A DNA stretch of 64,000 nucleotides. Source: Blastobasis lacticolella (taxonomy: Eukaryota; Arthropoda; Insecta; Lepidoptera; Blastobasidae). A model generated the notes under the pieces. That model saw only the letters and a list, made by a program, of their open reading frames with translations. It was not told the DNA's origin and made no database searches. The stretch spans positions 136,501 through 200,500 of the forward strand of contig LR990053.1 of NCBI GenBank assembly GCA_905147135.1, read 5' to 3'. Position numbers and translations under genes: made by a program. Below are positions 46,301-61,066 of this stretch, in pieces (the first letter of the stretch is position 1; the number at the start of each line of letters is the position of its first letter).

Positions 46301-49300
46301 CCAGCGCGCGCGGTAGGCAATATTATTAGTGAATTTAGCCAAAGGTTGATTTAAGCGAAATGTTGACCGCGTACTGTCAAAAACAGCATAGGACAGCCTC
46401 CCATGAAGTTCATCTCATTTCTCTTTTCCCTCGGGGGTTAAAAATATTCAACAGAAAAAACTTCTTCTATTCATTTTTGATTTGATTCCCTGCCTGGCAG
46501 AAATTTTAATGCTGAAATTTAATTTCTGATAGGCTTGGGTGTTCTATAAATAAATAAATAAATAAAATAAATAATCGTGGACAAATTCACACAGCGCCAT
46601 CTAGCCTAACCTAAACTAAGCAAAGCTTGTACTATGGGTGCTAGCTAACTGATATACTACTTATATACTTTTAAATACATACTTATTATACATATAACAC
46701 CCAGACCCGTAAATGTCCGGCCGGGAATCGAACCCGGGACCTCTTGCGTGGCTGACTGGCATGTGGACCAGTGAACCACTCAGGTCGTCAATTCGTCTAT
46801 GTATAATAAGTTTTTTTTATACCACTAATACTTAAACTTACGGCCTGCCTGATGGTAAGCAGTATGTATTTAAAAAGTATACAATATGTAGTATATCAGT
46901 CAACTAGCACTAGTACAACCTTTACTTATTTTGGGGCTAGATGGCTCTGTGTGAATTTTTCACGGTTATTTATTTAAATATTTATTTTCTGTTGTACGGA
47001 TGTAATATATGGACTTTGCCTTCATGACATTAGCTCAAGACACTGACACTGACGAAACAACAAGGGTAACTAAAATATAAATTAAGTTTATTTGTTGTTA
47101 CAGCCACCTTAGAAATGTATAATTGCAGCTAATTAACTGCTGTACAAAAATACTAAGTGCTCTTCAAAAACATAGATTTGCATACTAAATGTAGGTTGAG
47201 CATTTTTGCGCTTCCAGTATTTTAGTCTACTGCTGGGCCTGGCTACCACTTTTAATTAGTGAAGACAGGCCACGTACCTACTAGGAGTATGTACTATAAT
47301 GTAGTACAGGAAAGAAACACTTAACAACCGCCCTACTAAACAAACGTGTAGCCGATGCGCAGTTTTTATTACGATTATTGGCGTAATTTGGAGGTGAAAA
47401 GTTAGTTACGACAAGTCTTAGCGTTCCATTCCCGGAGTCCGGGATTCGGCGGTGGGATCCCGCGGGACGCGGGACACGGCGAGACACGACGCGGTTTATT
47501 TTATTATCGGGTTCAGTGGAACTTTCGCGCTTTCTAAACCTTGTTAAAGTTGTCCTTCATGAGGGCAGGAGGTGGCGTCTTGGAATATATACGACTTTCA
47601 CTCCTTGTTTGTGTGCGAGGCGTGAGGGGTCTCATTCCGACAGTGATCGTAAGTTCTGCGGCTGAACTGATGAAGATGTTTATTCCACTTTTTGTCAGTC
47701 AGGGGCACTCCGCAGCACTTTACATTAGTGGACTGGTGGCCTGTCATTTCGTCTGTGCATAAAAATCCCTTACTAGTAAGCAATGTCTTTGTAAAACATC
47801 TGTCAGTCTGTCGAATACCTTTTCCTTAAATATAAATATTGAAACTGTATGTGTAGCCCAGAATAACTTCAGAACAGAATACTTCCCGGCTCTATCTCTA
47901 AACGTACCAGCACAGAATAATAAATATTTTAATACTTACATTTCTTTCTGCGTTACTTAACAAACTAAGCAGTTTGTATTGTATTTCAACTGGCCGTATT
48001 TCCACATTTAAAAACGGCACAGCAGCAAGATTGTTCCTGTTTCATTCACCCGAATGTCGGCAACAAAAGGAAATTTGATGGCCCCAGTGTACGCTGAGCC
48101 GTCGCCTCCGCGCCTCCGCCGCGTGTCTGCGACCTGAGGCGTTTACAGGGGCTCAAGTTATGTCGGTCACCGGCTGTCCACTGCAGAATAAACAAAGAAG
48201 GTTGTTCTGTTCGGCAGTCCATTAATCATCGTCGTCGCCACGAGGGTTCGTTAGCTCGAGCCTTGAAATTGAGGTTTTTATTTGAATCCCGCGCCCCGCC
48301 CCGCACCCCGCACCTTATTGATGCTCCGAATCTAGGCCGGATTTTATCAATCTTCATTTTTCAATTGTCAATTTGTCCCATCAAGTATAAGTGGGTCCCT
48401 TAAAGTTTGGAAGCTTGCCAACCCTTGCGTAGAGGTAAACACGCTTTGTGTTCGCCGTTAAAGTACTTTTGAACTGAATTATTGGAGGGAATTCGTGCAC
48501 AGATGTGAAGGGTGACGTCATTTGAATTTTCTCGGATTGTTATCTATACAACTCGAAAAAGTATACAGTCCACCTATTGGAATGCGATACACTTTTAATA
48601 GGACCGACGCTTTTTCACTGTCAGGCTGAATAGGACAGCAACGGTGAAATAAAAAGTAAATCAAAAGAACATTGCGCTGTTATTGTAAGGAAATTTTCAT
48701 AACTGCGCAGTCTGAGCGCTCCGGGCAGACTCGGCTCGTGACGTCACTTGTCATAATTATTATGACGTCTAATGGCAACTGCAGCGAATTTCCGCCAACC
48801 CGGTAACCGCGGCTTTCAATTGCAGCCTTTATTCGTATAGAAATAAAGTGCATGAAAAGTGCAAGGCTAGTGTTGTAGCGGCAACCTCGCTTCGCGGACA
48901 CTTTTAATTTGTCAAATAAACCGTGATTCATGCGACGCTAACCGGCTGCACTGGCCTGATATTGTACCGCCATTAATTTGTCGCAAAGACGGCAAGCATT
49001 TTTCGACAACATGTAGCGAGCTAGGGCGAGTTCGCCGAAAAAATGTGAGCCATAATCAAAGTTATCTCGGAATTTTGTAACTTTCTCCACGGCGACGAGA
49101 TCGTCCGCAGCGGGGAGGTAAGACGTTTTAATTAAAGTCTGACGTTGAAGGCTCTGGCGGGGCGGCTCGCGTCACGACACAAATTGTACATTGATAGTTA
49201 TTTTTAAGGCATTTAATTAAAGGAAAGTATGCCAGGTGATTTATTGGTAACTAGTGGAGCCGGCGCGACTTCGTTCGCGTATCATTATACCCCTACACTA

Positions 49301-52300
49301 CCCCACCCTACATCTACTCTACAGGTACACCTACTTTACACCTACTCTATATCTACCTCCTCTTTTTTTCTTGTTTATAGTGTAATTCGTAGTGTAAAAG
49401 ATCTAAACGTACTTAGATACATAGGGACAGACGGCGGGAAGCGACTTTGCTATGAACTACGAGTATGTATAGTGAGTCTACTGAGCGTCGGTGGCCGAGC
49501 GGTTAGAGTATACGACTCGTAAGCCAGAGGTTCGAATCCCGCTCTGGCCATTTACCAATGACTGTTTTCTGAGTTATGTACACTAGTTGAATACTAACCG
49601 ATGCTCTTACGGTGAGGAAAAACATCGTGATGAAATCTGCACGTCAGGCGACTGGATGTGTAACCACGATCCAATCTGGTCAAGTTCCTCTGGTAGCAGG
49701 GTCATGGAGGTCAGATGGCAGTCGCTCCACTGTAATTACCTGACCTGTCAAATCCTGGATCATGGTCAAGGCGGACCTCGGGCCCTCGTGCTCGAGAGCA
49801 CAGCCGGGACGTAACGCCAAGATGTTTTTTTTTATGTATAGAAGGCGTAGTTTAAAAGAGATTTATTTTATTTGGAAGACTAACAGCTATCCAACAACAT
49901 AATATTAATATTCTTACGAGACAGAAATCCAATTACAGGTCTTCGCTGATTGATGTTATAGTCCGTAAAAGCCGGTAAATTCCGCTAGATTATTTTCAGG
50001 TCAGACTAAAGGTCAATTTTCCTATTACAAGACTCAAAGGAAGACTCCTAAACTGCCTAGATGGCAATGTTTGTCGCGGCCGAAGGGATGTTGCATTTAT
50101 GAGAGATATCGGGTAGAAAATTGTAGAATGAAGGATGCGCTGATTTGGTTTGGGTAAGATTACCCTGAAACTTAGGACAAAACGAAAATCCAGTCGTCGT
50201 ACTAAAAAATTCACGGGCATGGTCGATAGCGCGTTCTAAAACACCTGCAGCGTACCTAGTAAAAACAAAATTAATCACACAAACACCTACACAGTCTATC
50301 AAAGCAATAAGGAACCGATGAAAGATTCTGTTAGCTAGTCGGCGAGCTTCTAGCCGCTCCGATATTATTCAAACCCGTTCGGATTGGTCAGTAATCTAAC
50401 TTTTAATGGTATAGCGACCCTCGTCACTGCTCCCAGGAGAATCCGCTGGCGCTAATTCATTTTAAACCCCGCCTCGCCACGAATCGCCTCGAAACGCCTC
50501 GCCTCGCCTTGTAACGTGGAGACTAGGGCCTATTAATTTTTCGAGAAAGCGTTATATGCTTTAGACATAGACCTAGACATAGACGTGACGTGTGTCAAGT
50601 TCAAGTTTGAACTTAAACTAGGACACCTAGTTGTGTCTACAGAGCCACCTGTTATATTCCAAACTGAGCAAAACTTGTGCTGTGGGTGCCAGATGATTAT
50701 CAGACTATATGGGCGCCGTAGGTTATACTACGTCGTCGAGTACAAGAAAAAACCCACCTTGTAGCGGTAGTAGAGGCTCAGGAGACCCACAAAACGTTGG
50801 TATGTTGTGTACAACATGTACATTCTTTATTTTTCGACTTTTCGTAGCGGTAGTACTTACATATCCTCTTGTGTGGGTTCTAGAAGTACAAAATGCCGGT
50901 CTGCCTCACATCCTAAAGGCAGTTTCGCTTTTCGGCCACAATATAGTTACCAAAAAGAAAAGTGACTTTGAGAGGGTTTACACGTAAATTCACGTAAAAA
51001 TAATAAAATAATAAAAACATTCTTTATTTTCTCTTCACAACTGCCAAATAACCAACTCAATAAAATACACATAATGTGAGAGAACTGACGTCTGTAGTAG
51101 ATTTCACAATTAAACCTGTAGCACAGATCGCCAGGTCTTCCCCTAGATACTGTCCGGTATAGGATACCAGTTCACCAGTAGGTATGTACAACAGAGTATA
51201 ATATATTATCATTAAGAATCAAAATGCTTAATGGATTTTGAGTTTTGTAGATTGTACTCCAGAACAGAATAGATAGGCTACTATTAATAAACCTCCTGAA
51301 ATCCAATACGCGATCTCGCTATAGTTAACTGAATCCTACGCGGGCGTATCCGCTGCTGCTACTGCGAGTATCTGCCACGAGCTGAGCTGCCAACAGTAAA
51401 TGCTAACTGTACCTGCCACTGCCAGTAACACACGCGTGCAATATTTTTACCGATTATTGCACTGAAATAAGTTGGTTGTTGTAATACCTAATTAATAATA
51501 ATATATTTATTTTTATAAGTTTAATGTATTTAAAAAACATTATTTTATTTATGTTGTAAAAAAAATATATTTAGGAAAAAAAGTTAATAAATTATTAGTC
51601 GAATGGTTAAGGGGTCCGACTCATACATTTATTAAACATTAGTTGAACAGTAACCGATGCTCTTACGGCGAGGAAAAACATCGTGACGGAACCTGCACAA
51701 TGAGGCGACTGAATGTGTAACTATGATCCAATCTGGTCAGGTCACGGAGGTCAGATGGCAATCGATCCATTGTAATTACGTGATCTGCTAAATCCCGGGT
51801 CATGGTCAAGGCGGACCCCTGGCCTTCGCGCGCGAGAACACAACCGTGACATTAACACCAAAGTCATCATCATTATCATCACAGCTCATAACAGTCCACT
51901 GTAGTACTTAGGACCTCTCCCGCGAAAGGGGAGGTTATTGCCATAGTCTCCACGCTTGGCGGGTGGGATGAAGTCTTATATATAACAATGGAAAACGCGG
52001 CTGCTCATTTTCCAGCCTACGTAAACTCTAGATTTGTTGTCTCAAAACATTTGTCGTCTTGTACGACACCCACGAGTGTAAGGGGTTGGTGCTATTTTAC
52101 TCTGCCGGACTCCACACGGCCAGATGACCAAGTATAATCATAAGCGAGTGTCTATTCCCTTACCGAATCTAGCACTAAACCCCCACCACACCATCCATCC
52201 CAGCACTCCCGTATTTACAAAGCAAATGCAAAAATGCACAATAAATCCCCATTGTGCTAAAATGGCGGGACTCGAGCGCCGAAACTCCGCTAACAAGTGC

Positions 52301-55300
52301 GAAATGCAATATTGTAAGTAGTTACGGGACAAGTTGTCCCGGGCAGCGTCCCGCGGGGCCGGTGCAGGCGGGATAGCGGGACGGCGGGACAGCTATTTTA
52401 TGCTCCAGATGGTATTTTCGAGAAGTTCGTCGGACAGAGGTGCGTTCCCGGCCTTGGAGTGCGGTGCGGTTAAATCTTAAAATGTTTAAGTGAAATGTTA
52501 AGGTAAGATTGTGAGAATATCTATCTAGGGAGTTTATTAACTAAGAGGAAAGTTGTGAACGCCAACAAAATTCACTAAACCAACTACCATTTTTAAAAGA
52601 GGGTGTACAAAGAGAGTGTGTTACAAGTTTGACGTGCATGTCTGTTTGTGGCGTCTTAGCTCCCAAACGGATGGGCAGATTTGGATGCGGTTTTTTCTAT
52701 GTTACAGTCAGTTTCAGCAATATACGTTTTAACTTTATTTTATTAAAATTGGTTGAGTAGTTTAGGAAATATTTGTACATTTATTTTATGGCAACTCACA
52801 ACATTTTGTTAAATAAATTCAATAAACGACTCATTCTAATTCTTATAATCTCTTTTAATCTTAATAGAAAACATTCGTTCGGTAACTACAATGCGACAGC
52901 TACACAGATACACACATCAAACTTATAACCCTCTCTTTTTTCATTGGAGGTTACAAAACCTCGAAGCGGCAGTTTCCGAACGCATCGCAGAGCCACCGCC
53001 CTGCGTCTGTCCGTATCGGGCTCCTGGGCGGTTGCCAACCGCCGCACCGTCAAGACGAGCTTTCGAACGCAGGGCAACCTAGATAACTTTACCTAAATCA
53101 GAAATATTAATGTAAGATATATCGATTTGTAGGGTGCGGTGTTCATTTAAGCTAGGTAGTGACAAAAGGGGAGACAGCCCACTTTATGGTAAGCGGTAAC
53201 TATCTTCCACAATATCTACGATTCATGCATTTAGGTTGCAGACAAAAATTTCATAACCGCAGGTGCGTTGTCACTGTCACAATTTTTTTTTTTTTTTTTA
53301 TGTCATACGGTAGGCAAACAGGCAAGCGGGCCACCTGATGGAAAGTGGTCACCACTGCCTATAGACATTAGCAACACCAAGAGTATCGCTAATGCGTTGC
53401 CCACCTCACAAATGCCTCATGCCTGTAATTGCGCTGGCTGTCTGTAATTGTGATCTGCAGGTTACCTGTAATGTAAGAATCATTAATGGACGTCCCCCCG
53501 TCCAGTATATTACACTAGCCAGGCCATAGACCCTCTCCGTAGGTCTATTTCTTTTTAAACAGTAGTAAAACAAAGAAAAAAAGCAAAAGTTGTAGATGTT
53601 AAAATTTGTTAGCTTAAATATAACACTAAGGTTGTGGAATGAACTACCTGGAGAGGTTTTCCCTGGAGAGTACAACATGGAGTTCTTCAAGAAAGGGGTT
53701 AAAAGGTATTTAACGGGGTCGGCAACGCGTGGGTGATGCCCCTGGTATTGCAAACGTCCATAGGCTGCGGTGACTGCTTACCATCAGGCAGGCCGCAAGC
53801 TTGTTTGCCACCTTAGTGGTATAAAAAAAAATATCTAAGAAAAAATATTGTAATAACAGGTGCGTGTCGCAAGAAGCTTATTTACATGTTAGGGGACACC
53901 GGGACACCGCCATTACCTGTGCTCAAGCATGGTACATCGTCACCTCTACAGAACCCTTTATATCACCCATAATAGCCAATGGTCCTTAGCATATTCTCGG
54001 GCTGCGTCCACATTACTCCCGTTTATAGGAAAGGGACCATATGGACGGATGTACGGACAATTTTTGTAACGAATTCATTGTGGCGACATAATGTTTCTTA
54101 CGGGGGGAGGAGCGCTATACAACCAAATATACACGAAAGTAACTCGCTCAATATTTATTTCTATGTGTATGGGAATACTTACAGCTATTATTTTATTATT
54201 TACGACCTGAGTGGTTCAGTGGTCAACATTATGTCTGCTATGCAAGAGGTCCCGGGTTCGATTCCCGGCCGGGCAGAAATTGAAATGATGAATTTTAACT
54301 TCTGTTACGGGTCTGGGTGTTCTATGTATAATAAGTATATATTTAAAAGTATATAAGTAGTTTATCAGTTATCTAGCACCCATAACACAAGCTTTGCTTA
54401 CTTTAGGGCTAGATGGCGCTGTGTGAATTTGTCCACAATTGTTATTTTTGTTATTATAATTGAATATATTGGAAACTTTAAACATATTTAAGCCAATTAC
54501 AAGTTTCCGCTTATAGAATATATTGAGGGTCAGATGTGATGTACTGATAGACATCATCATCATCTGGAGATTAGTCCGTTTTCACTAAACATAGGAATCA
54601 CCTAAATGCACAATGGCGATACCGATGCCGATGCCCAAATACTTAAGAATTGCATAAGACGAAAATACGTGTCACCAACTACGAAATAACTATTACCGTT
54701 AGGTAACCATTAAAGTTAGGAAGTAGATTGGGCGGTGTTTTGTCCTCAGATGGTCCTCAGGTATCGCCTAAAATGACAGTTGCGTTCTGTTTCCCACAGC
54801 AAACTTCCGCCCACAGCAAAACTTAATTACAGTATTGGCCACCGGGACGGAAACGGTGGCCAATACTCTAATTGAGTGTCACATTTTGAAATGTCAGTTT
54901 ATTGTCAACAACAGCGACGCCTTCATCGGTTCAGATAAGTTTGTGACATTCTACAGTTTACCAATATTACAAACCGAATCCTATGATAAATCACGCGTAG
55001 ACGTAGGAGTTTGGTGATGTAGATATATTGGCTAAAGCCATACCTAAAGATACGAGTGTCCTAGTTAAGCAATGCGTAATTCGAGTTTGTGAAAACGAAG
55101 ATCTTCATGTAAAACCTAATTTATTTATTTATTAGAGTACCAACAGCTATAAAAAAAATAAAAAGTATTATTTTAGAACCAACTATCCAATTACAGGTCC
55201 TCGCTAGTAATAACAGAATAAAAATAAAAAGGAGAGTAAAACTGCACTGCAATAATATGATGACAGAATGCAAGATAAACTTATTGCGTACCCAAAAAAT

Positions 55301-56918
55301 TAAAGAAAATAAGGGAGAATGTGCTTACATTATTCCCAATTAAGTACATTGTACGCTGCCGGCAACAACCCATGTAAGCACAATAGTGTGCATCTAAGTG
55401 TAAGTTAAGTGCCTAGTTAAGACAACCGACCTTTTGAGAAGCTGTTACGCATCATATCTACTAATCGAACACTCTAGGTCTAGCGGCAGCGTGCTTGCGT
55501 GACCGATATTCAAGGTGATAATCGGTCTGCATGCATCGCCCCCTACCTGGATGAGCTCGCTTAACTCTCCCTTTGCTTTCCGTTAGATTTTTGACGTTTG
55601 AAAAGAGATTATATAATCCTCATTCAATAAATACATTTTTCATTTTCATAATATAGCAACGTTCGCAGAGTCCGGGAGCTGGATGGTAACCATTTCATAT
55701 TTTAAGACTAGTCCAACTTCTGCACCGCAAAGTGCTCCACTTGTGGTTTGTGTCTTCTAATATCGTTGGCGAAGCGACGTTGTCCAAGGTCTTCCGCTGA
55801 GGGCCCCGAGACTGTAATATAGGTTTTAAGACTTTCGTGGTTATTCACTACTGGTTGAACAGTCTCCGGAGCTGATTAGCACCCCATGATGATACATTAT
55901 TATTATATTTACAAAAAGTTATCACCGCACTATTGTCACTATAAGAACTAATCCAGAACACTTCTGAGAAATATTACATAACCAACATTATCATTAGAAT
56001 CAACACAAATGTTTTGAATCCCAACAAAACGAATACATTATTATTCGCCGACAGAAATAAAGAGGGTCCCATCGTGGACTTTTAATCAAAAATAAACCAA
56101 CCTCGGTGTTCACAAACAAATCCTCATTAAACCTTTACAGAAACTACACACGAGTATAAAGATAAAATAAACGGCGCACCTTAAAGAAGTGAAGTGGCGA
56201 GTCCCGCGTCCCGCATCCCAGCGCGGGGTTTCCAGCCCGGCGCGCTGCAAAGGGACAAAGGGACGGGACAAAGCCCGCGGGACGGTGGGACGGGACTGTG
56301 TCCCTGAATGTGTACGGAGGAAATATTATAACGAGCCCACATTATATGCCGGACCCCCGCCCCCCTCGCGTGATTAACGGCCCCTTCCTCGCCAAGATTT
56401 GTGAAGGTTAGACCTAGATACGACGGACACCGTGCGTTTGGAAGATGTCGTTTATGTAACCTAACCGACCGATAAGCTTCGGAAAACGCCTCACTAAGTA
56501 TGTATCTAAATATTTCCTAAACTGCTAAACCGATTTTTAACAAAACAAAGCTAAGAACCATTTCGATTGAACTGGCTTTCAAATATTAAAATCCGCATCG
56601 AAATCAGTCCATTCGTTCGAAAGCTACAATGCCATTGTCAGACACACAAATCTACAGATCTACAGAGACTTAGATGTACAACACTCCTTTTTTCGTCGGG
56701 GGTCAAGAAAGGGTTTGCCACAAGTTTACAGGGCGATGTTAAATTTTAATTAAAAATTCAATTAATCGTTGTTGGTAATTACAAATGATCCGATAAAAAT
56801 CTTTATGATGAGTGATAGCAATCCCACTTGAAATTGTTGCCCTAAGTTATAAAGGGCGTTGTCATACCTGTCGCGAAAGTGGGTGCAATGGTGGTAATGG
56901 TGGGGGGTAAATATCTAA
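43044..56918 (-). repeat. Palindrome P2, right arm (13.9 kb)
   Basis: Mirror of the left arm; any element at x on the left lies at about 86043 minus x near the axis, falling to 86040 minus x at the far end. Mirrored elements: central element 43302-43598, Helitrons 45590-45771 and 49251-49475, SINE C 46563-46786 and 54203-54435, SINE B 49484-49824 and 51592-51864, family E 51864-52121, family G 53157-53462, family A 53615-53835, family D 54575-55090. The arm ends after CTAA at 56918. Confidence 0.95.
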
Positions 56919-57950
56919 ATCAGTCGCTAAGCAATAAATAAAGGGCCAGTAGATTTCTCGTAACTGTCACCACCAGCGCTTCTGCAATTTTGTTACACGA
57001 CACTTTAATAAACGTTTTTGGTTTTTTAGAGACGGAGAACTTTATATTGAAAAAAATAAAGAATAATTTATTTGCGGCCGTGTTTTGCTAGTAACTCACC
57101 GAATGTTGTGTTCGATAGTCTACAGTTAATCGCTGTAGTTGGTACATATAAATATCTCCAAAGAATTTAAAGTAATGAAGTTAGATCACACACTTTCGGT
57201 AGCCTAGGTGAAATTATTCGTCGATGTGCATTTATTTCCCAATACAAAATTTTGTTCGGCGATGGAGCTCACTTCGAGTTGAATTATTAAGTTAATAAAC
57301 ACACGACGGCCACATGACCGAAATTTTATTAAAAAATAAATGCCATAAAATAATGTTCTTAATAAAGCTAGTTTCACTATACCTTAATTCATATATTCTT
57401 TGTTTTATTTAAATTTAAAGTTCTCCTCCGTAAGCCTCTAAAAAAACATATTGTATAAGGACATCATTGACCGTTTCCCATTAGATGTGCTGTTCCTCGA
57501 TTGTCACAATCCAAGAGAAACATTACAATAATATTGTCGACATCTACACACCGTACCGGTACCCTAGCTCGATCTAACCCACAATAGTTAGACTCCGAGA
57601 CGATCGAACCTAGATTCTTTCTCCGAGCGTCCGGTCCCCGGGGTCGCTGTGTAGTAATGCAATAACGTTTTCATTAGCCCCGACTGCCCGGCCCCTCCCG
57701 GCTCCCAAGTAAAAAAACTTGCCCCAGAATACCCCAGATTACTCACCAGATTACCGGCCGCGTCTAATTTCGCAAATGGCGACCATCGAACGGCAATTTG
57801 AATCTCCTTTATAATTTGGCCGCTCCTCATTTCGGGGTTCTTGTAAAATTTTATTCGGTTATTCTAAGCGGGAATTTATTACGGTAACGCTTATAGAACG
57901 GGATCGGAATTTATCGAAGGCTGGTGGAAGTGTAATGGAATGGTCATGGT
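56919..57950. other. Unassigned DNA right of P2
   Basis: No recognised repeat. A G+C-rich part lies at 57600-57790. An 80-codon minus frame there is unrecognised. Confidence 0.4.
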
Positions 57951-58093
57951 CATCTTGGCGTTAATGTCCCGGTTGTTTCTAGGGCCTGCGGTCCGCTTTC
58001 AGGATTTGGCAGATCAACTAATTACAGTGGAGCGACTGCCATCTGGCCTCCGTGGCCCTGTTAACCGGGAACCTGAGCAGATTGGAGCATATT
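57951..58093 (-). repeat. SINE B fragment
   Basis: Begins CATCTTGGCGTTAATGTCCC and continues through ACTGCCATCTGGCCTCC to GATTGGAGCAT; the head-proximal part is missing. Confidence 0.65.
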
Positions 58094-60597
58094 TATCTGG
58101 CTACAGACTGAAGTTACAAGTTTGTAAAACGATTGAGAGGTATTTATGTATTGGCCAAATTGTAAGAAATGGGAAAACGCGATATTAGCGAACCGGTTTA
58201 ATAATTTCGTGCCCATGAGTTGATAAAAACCATAATAATATAATAAATAATTCCACAAATCTTTCCTTTTTAGACAGATCTTTAGCCGTCTAAAATATAA
58301 ATAACTAATTTTTTTTTAATAATTGTGCTCCGAATTCTTACAGGGTTACGACGATCCAGTTGATATCGTTGATCCGTGACAATATCGTGAAATATCGAGC
58401 AACTCGTTATTCAAGGTACACGGTAATAAACCCGTTAAGTAGGTTTATTAATATAAATTCGGATAGTAACAGCCAAGTTCGAAACATAGGCATTTTCATA
58501 GTTTATAATACCGTGCCCTTGGCCGCTGATTTGTGGAACTCGATCATTTTAATCATTACCTCTAATTAATACAGCAAAACTCTACAATATATTTGCATTT
58601 CAAATGTATAAGTCAAATTATAGGTATAGGCAAAATTACCCGCGAAATTATAAGGAGTCATCGTAAAAACTTGCGTAAATAACGTGTCGTTATTCCGTGA
58701 GCACTCCGAAAGGGCTGTCTGTGCGCATTGAAGCGGAAAGGTATTGAACAAGAACATTTTAGAACTGGGATTCGCAATTAGTACATAGTTTTTGTGCTAT
58801 GCACATGCCCGGAATAATCTACGGCGCGCTATATGCCAACTCTCCCCTATTTGCAACGCAATAACGTAAACTTCGCAGCGGCAATTTACATTTCCCAATC
58901 TGGGCTTGGTTTGGTGTACTTTGTATCGCGGTTGCTCGAGTTCTGTTTGAGTTCCAGCGAGCTTCGGAATGCTTCTCAAAGAAACGTCAAAAGGTAAGCT
59001 GCTCCCCGCCCCGCCCCCCGCGCGCCCCTAGGACTGTGGGATGGAATCCTTAATGACCCGATTTCTTTGTGCTGCAGCCAAGCAGAAACGGCTGCCGTGG
59101 AATCGAATTATGAAACCAATAGTAGGCGCGCTCACAGACCCTTCCCCGGGAAAGAGTTTAACGAGGAATAAATGAGCAATAATTTCTGATCAAGCGAAAT
59201 GGCCTTTGGATCGGCGGACTTTTACGGGCACTAGTATAAAATAAATAGGGCAATTATTACTTTTGATCTCGGAATTTATGTTGGAACGGCCGACTGGCGT
59301 TTTAGAGGTTAGTAACTACCACTTATGGTTTATTACTATTTATTACTGGGAGCCGATATACATGACCCGTACTACAACTTGTTCATCACGATTACGTATG
59401 GAAATGTCCTCCACTAATGTGGTAAATTCCAGCAGTAGACTGTTTGTAAAGGTGTGTTGTGAGTATAGCAGCTGCGGCTACGCGTGCACAAATTACATTC
59501 GTGTTCCTGATATCCATTTCAGTTAGATTCGATCCTTCCTTACCGCGCTGAATGAGAATCTAATTAAATTATTATGGAACCAATGAGCCGTTTTCAAGGC
59601 TCCCTTCCTACAAATGCCCATAGGTGGCGCGCTCTGACGATTGACTACTTATCATAATGTATACTATTTATTGTGCACAATAAATAAATAAATCTTTTGG
59701 CTGGTATGGTATTGATATTTTTATCTTTATTTCGATGCAATTTATTTTAGATCTAATAATTTAACGGTTTTTGAATGTCAGTGCTAGTAGGGACTAAACT
59801 TTATTAATTTCATTAATCGATAACTGGTTAACTGAACGATAAAGCTTTGTAACTTTATGTCCGCCTTTGTGCGTCATGATCCATGAAGTTTAAATAAATA
59901 AATAAACTATAGGTTAGAATGGTAGCAGAGTATGAAATATTAAATAAGAATTAGCGTTACAATGAGGCTTAATTTGTAATGATGTCAGTCACACACATGT
60001 TTGTCATACAACTACAACAATATAGCCCCATAAAGTCATCATAATTATGTTTGAATCCTTAGAGCACGACATCTATCTGAATTTTTGAGAAGCTATTCTA
60101 GAAAACGGCTCTTTATTTTGTGGTCTTTAACGTACCCATGCAATAGCAGAACACCTCACTTCAGAATGTCGTCTTCTATTTACGTTTACGGCGACTGCGA
60201 AAACAGTTATTATAATGTCCGAAGTTGGTACAAACAGGTGCCATTCGGGCGACCGTTCCAATTCCACCTTTACATTTAAATGGTAAAGTTTTCCCGCGTT
60301 AAAACAATACCGGGAACTCTCGGGTTCTGGTCCTCTTCTTTATTAGTAGAGACGAAGTTTTACGGTGGATCGCAAACGTCTGGCTCCTCAAACATAAATA
60401 CGAGTACACTAACTTATTCTGAAAAAAATAATACTATTATGATGGTGTACTGCTTATAACAACTGATTTCAGTACTAAAATATGAAAGCATATGTAGATG
60501 TTTTATTTTGTTGAATACGTGGCGCGATAAACGCAATTTTTTTATTTCTTTTTATTATTAATAGACATTAAGCGCACCATGAATTCTGAGGGCTGAG
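58094..60597. other. Unassigned DNA with a LINE tail
   Basis: A LINE-type tail (TTATTGTGCACAATAAAT and AAATAAATAAAT) lies at 59660-59695 on the plus strand. A G+C-rich run (CCCCGCCCCGCCCCCC) is at 59006-59030. No gene recognised. Confidence 0.4.
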
Positions 60598-60772
60598 TGT
60601 GAGTTTTGCTTCGGTTTTACATTGCTATCGCGTTTGCGTTTACGTGGAAATTTGTATGAAAAAAATCTACAGCGCCATCTAATGTTGTATCAATTGTAGA
60701 AGATTTTTCTTCATACTAATTTCGATTCGCGTTAGTAAAATAAAATCGAAGCCAAACTTACACTCAGCCCTC
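60598..60772. mobile_element. MITE with terminal inverted repeats and internal fold
   Basis: The ends GAGGGCTGAGTGT and its inverse are perfect over 13 bp, and the match extends imperfectly to about 30 bp (GCTTCG block). The interior is a further inverted pair around GTATGAAAAAAATC and its inverse. Length 175 bp, no coding capacity. I see no clear target duplication. Superfamily unknown. Confidence 0.75.
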
Positions 60773-60849
60773 TTTACTTTATCTTTGACCCCCAAACCGA
60801 TGTACATACAGATAATAGTATCAGCAGTTGATCAGCAGTTTTTTGGTTT

Positions 60850-60950
60850 GGTTTTGGACACATGTTGCGTAAGCCTCAGAAATGCACGGGGAATAGGTGC
60901 TTATAAATCTGCCTGTATCAGTAAAAAGGTGTCACGGAAGGCTTGCGTCT
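60850..60950 (+). repeat. LINE fragment related to 20440-20735
   Basis: GGTTTTGGACACATGTTGCG to TCTGCCTGTATCAG matches 20496-20555 with substitutions. Too short to code. Confidence 0.55.
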
Positions 60951-61066
60951 CGAGGATACCCAAGACCTCGCAAGTGATGAAGAAAGAGTCGAAAAGCGGA
61001 CGCTGGCCGAAGCTGAGACTAACCGCTCCGAAGATGATGATTAGCAGTTGGAATATCCGACAAAGA

